This document shows, piece by piece, positions 6,407 through 8,017 of a DNA stretch of 8,017 bases. The notes under the pieces are model-generated. The model saw nothing but the letters and a program-made list of their open reading frames with translations. It had not been told where the DNA came from and searched no databases. Source of the DNA: JANMZR01 sp031383555 (GTDB lineage Bacteria > Bacteroidota > Bacteroidia > Cytophagales > Spirosomataceae); assembly GCA_031383555.1 (NCBI GenBank), contig JANMZR010000092.1, positions 1-8,017 of the forward strand, read 5' to 3'. Numbering within the stretch: position 1 is the first letter of the stretch; every line of letters begins with the position of its first letter. The translations under genes and the position numbers were made by a program.

Positions 6407-6532
6407 ATGATGCAGGCTATTGTTTATACAGCATACGGTGGACCGGATGTGCTTCACATGGCGGTAGTTGAAAAGTCTGACGGCCGAGCTTGCATTTTGG
6501 GTATAATTTTTAAAATTACAATAATTAGATGA
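6407..6532 (+). pseudogene. Truncated MDR oxidoreductase start joined to a barrel-type tail
   Basis: A 41-codon frame starts MMQAIVYTAYGGPDVLHMAV, a typical N terminus of medium-chain dehydrogenase/reductases. It resembles the start of the next gene (MKAVICTKYGTPEVL) at about 10 of 23 positions. Similarity ends near codon 24 (about 6478). Directly after, in another frame, 6481-6513 reads RPSLHFGYNF-stop, matching the end of the intact barrel protein (PGLNFGFNF-stop) at 6 of 9 positions, with 17 of 18 identical bases over 6495-6512. The simplest reading is a deletion that fused the start of one MDR gene to the end of a barrel gene. The surviving frame stops at TGA 6530-6532, overlapping the next ATG as ATGA, so it could now act as a translated leader. 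Confidence 0.65.
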
Positions 6533-7446
6533 AGGCAGTTATTTGCACCAAATACGGAACCCCTGAAGTTTTGCAAATTCAGGAAGTTTCAAAACCAATA
6601 CCCAAACACAGCCAAATTCTTGTGAAAATAGTTGCTACTGCGGTCAACTCTGCAGATGTAAGGGTAAGAAGCCTTGATGTTAAAGGGTTTATGAAATTAG
6701 TAATGCGATTGGTTTTAGGTATTTCAAAACCAAGAAAACCCATTTTAGGAACAGTATTTTCAGGTGTTGTTGAATCTGTTGGAGACAAAGTTTCCAAATT
6801 CAAAGTTGGTGATAAAGTATTCGGTATGACAGGTTTTAAATTCGGGACTTATGCAGCGTATATAGCAGTTAATCAAAATAGCAACGTAATTGAAATGCCA
6901 GAAAATGCAACCTACAATGAAGCCGCAGCCATTATTTTTGGCGGACAAACAGCCATTTATTTTTTGGATAAAGCAAAAATAGCCGAAAAGTTAAACCCTA
7001 AAATCTTGATTATCGGTACAACGGGTTCAGTAGGTACGGCAGCTATCCAAATAGCAAAATATCACAATGCTGATATCACCGCAGTTTGCAGTTCCGAAGG
7101 ACAAAAACTTGTTGTTGAATTAGGAGTTAAAAACATTATTCTATACGACAGGGAAGATTTTACCAAAAAGACAGAAAAGTTTGATATAATTTTTGATGCC
7201 GTTGGTAAATCCAACAAAAAACAATGTGAAAAACTCCTGAACGTAAACGGAATTTATTTGAATGTAAGTTCTGTAAATGCTTCGGAAACAATACAACAAT
7301 TACAGCTATTAAAAGAGCTATTTGAAAAAGGAGGATTTAAGGCGGTAATTGACAAGACTTTTCAAATGGACGAAATAATAGAAGCACATAGCTATGTTGA
7401 CACAGGAAGAAAAAAAGGTAATGTAGTGCTGAGAATTAGTGAATGA
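6529..7446 (+). CDS. Zinc-free MDR oxidoreductase (quinone oxidoreductase-like)
   Basis: A 305-residue cytosolic NAD(P)H-dependent reductase of the medium-chain dehydrogenase/reductase superfamily. The N-terminal GroES-like domain (1 to about 120) holds NSADVRVR (40-47) and LGTVFSGVVESVGDKV (73-88). The cysteine and histidine ligands for catalytic and structural zinc are absent, as in quinone oxidoreductase-type members. The Rossmann domain has the dinucleotide-binding motif GTTGSVG (163-169), followed by IQIAKYHNADITAVCSS, and KFDIIFDAVG (217-226). The end KGNVVLRI is typical of the family. Substrates are probably quinones or enones; specificity cannot be read. The length suits the family. 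The ATG at 6529 aligns with homologous starts and overlaps the stop of the upstream remnant by ATGA. The sequence differs from that remnant enough to be a separate paralogue. Confidence 0.9.
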   Translation: MKAVICTKYGTPEVLQIQEVSKPIPKHSQILVKIVATAVNSADVRVRSLDVKGFMKLVMRLVLGISKPRKPILGTVFSGVVESVGDKVSKFKVGDKVFGMTGFKFGTYAAYIAVNQNSNVIEMPENATYNEAAAIIFGGQTAIYFLDKAKIAEKLNPKILIIGTTGSVGTAAIQIAKYHNADITAVCSSEGQKLVVELGVKNIILYDREDFTKKTEKFDIIFDAVGKSNKKQCEKLLNVNGIYLNVSSVNASETIQQLQLLKELFEKGGFKAVIDKTFQMDEIIEAHSYVDTGRKKGNVVLRISE

Positions 7447-7732
7447 CATGAACACCAGCCACTAACGCATTTCAGACAATCCAATACAAATTTCTTGCTT
7501 ACAATTTGCCGCCGCAGTGGGCGGGCCTGCCTAGTGAGTGGCGATTACAACAGCTATGGTATTGCCAGCTTTCATGAAAGCAGTTGGCCTAGTAACAGCG
7601 ATATTGGTGCGTACCCAGCTTGGCTGTTAGGCAGTTGGTTAAATTGTTAAAAAAGGCCTTGCTATATGGGTTACTGGTCTTATTTGCAGCTTTTTTGAAA
7701 ATGATTTGTTGTAGTAAAAGAAATTACCAAAT
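7447..7732. other. Spacer with GC-rich patch
   Basis: No supported gene. The stretch around 7505-7640 is richer in G+C than its surroundings and contains repeat copy B (7518-7539). The frame of the MDR gene stays open after its TGA up to 7648-7650 (67 codons), with only a GTG as possible start and no recognised motif. No terminator is visible after the MDR gene. Confidence 0.5.
7518..7539 (-). repeat. GC-rich repeat, copy B (inverted)
   Basis: The reverse complement begins ACTCACTAGGCAGGCC and matches the segment at 1936-1958 at about 20 of 23 positions. The two copies are inverted relative to each other and 5.6 kb apart, enclosing nhaD, the regulator, the envelope genes and the MDR gene. 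Confidence 0.5.
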
Positions 7733-7875
7733 ATGGAACTGTCGAATAAAATAACCGAAAATAAATTTGATGCAATTAAGATTATGCGTGAAATTCGAGA
7801 TAAATTATTCTTGAAATTATGACTATGTCTTACGAACAAGAAAGAGCATATTTGGACAAATTACTTGCAAAATGA
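7733..7875 (+). pseudogene. Frameshifted small antitoxin-like gene
   Basis: Frame one reads from ATG 7733 to TGA 7820-7822 (29 codons) and includes NKFDAIKIMREIRDKLFLKL. A second frame starts at ATG 7819, overlapping as ATGA, and reads MTMSYEQERAYLDKLLAK to TGA 7873-7875. Joined, they resemble small Bacteroidota proteins with a core like F-D-x-V-x-M-M-R-E-I-R-D-K followed by M-T/S-x-E-Q-x-x-x-Y and a charged end, often found next to toxin genes. I know the pattern but cannot prove the family. The most economical explanation is a one-base loss near 7814-7820. No PIN or other toxin gene follows; the next gene is on the opposite strand. Confidence 0.5.
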
Positions 7876-7917
7876 AAATCACATAAAAAGTAGCTATAGG
7901 CACATATACCAATATGG

Positions 7918-8017
7918 CTAGCTATACAAATTCTTATTCACAAATTCATTTCTAAACTTTCCTTCAGGGTCGAATTCGGCCACCAAAGCTTTAAATTCGT
8001 CTAATTTTTCATATCTT
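7918..8017 (-). CDS. FAD-linked lactone/alditol oxidase-type protein, C-terminal end (partial)
   Basis: On the minus strand 32 codons run from the window edge to TAG at 7920-7918, reading RYEKLDEFKALVAEFDPEGK then FRNEFVNKNLYS. The pattern Y-x-x-L-x-x-F-x-x-L-x-x-x-x-D-P-x-G-K-F-R-N is the usual C terminus of the sugar-lactone/alditol oxidase group of FAD-dependent oxidases (ALO domain), which oxidise sugar lactones or alditols with O2. The FAD-binding half lies outside the window, so substrate and intactness cannot be judged. It converges on the small remnant gene, with 42 bases between the two stops. I see no terminator. Confidence 0.75.
   Translation of the reverse strand, partial: RYEKLDEFKALVAEFDPEGKFRNEFVNKNLYS

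Noticed and set aside
7447..7650. Open frame continuing after the MDR stop, with the stretch GDYNSYGIASFHESSWPSNS
   Set aside because: It has no ATG, only a GTG at 7534; it overlaps a repeat copy; and the product shows no known motif. Readthrough of TGA is not supported by anything else.
1..8017. CRISPR array, tRNA, rRNA or complete insertion sequence
   Set aside because: No regularly spaced repeats, no cloverleaf with a CCA end, no rRNA-like segments and no transposase motifs were seen.

Overview
The window looks like an accessory, partly decayed region of a Bacteroidota chromosome (Flavobacteriia, Cytophagia or Sphingobacteriia grade). The evidence is AT-rich DNA, no Shine-Dalgarno sequences before the starts, a -7 element of the TAnnTTTG type, an outer-membrane barrel ending in an aromatic residue, and two lineage-typical families (a DUF6567-like lipoprotein and a short Crp/Fnr regulator without evident cAMP contacts). 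The six intact genes cover only about 64% of the DNA, which is low for a bacterium. The spacers hold gene remnants, hairpins and imperfect repeats.

Layout. 1-331: spacer with a strong hairpin and a possible promoter. 332-1654: exported TPR-like protein of unknown role, bracketed by two GTTGAAC heptamers and followed by a long stem-loop, so it may be a gene cassette. 1655-2609: long non-coding stretch with a clear intrinsic terminator and GC-rich stems, one of which has a related inverted copy near 7518-7539. 2610-3893: complete NhaD-type Na+/H+ antiporter. 3894-4428: spacer with no recognisable gene. 4429-5010 and 5094-5717: a Crp/Fnr-family regulator followed by a small outer-membrane beta-barrel protein that has its own likely promoter. 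5758-5933: frameshifted remains of a second barrel gene. 5964-6335: DUF6567-like lipoprotein. 6407-6532: the first 23 or so codons of one MDR oxidoreductase gene, joined to what looks like the last codons of another barrel gene. 6529-7446: intact zinc-free MDR (quinone oxidoreductase-like) gene overlapping that remnant by ATGA. 7447-7917: spacer with a frameshifted small antitoxin-like gene. 7918-8017, minus strand: C-terminal end of an FAD-linked lactone/alditol oxidase-type gene that continues outside the window.

Functionally, NhaD handles Na+/H+ exchange at the inner membrane. The Crp/Fnr regulator probably acts on itself or on the adjacent envelope gene. The barrel and the lipoprotein are envelope components. 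The MDR protein is a cytosolic NAD(P)H-dependent reductase. No single pathway joins them. The most interesting signal is the history of the region: three barrel-type C-terminal tails within 830 bp, two of them decayed, and a deletion chimera directly in front of a related MDR gene. I did not find a complete novel defence or mobile system.
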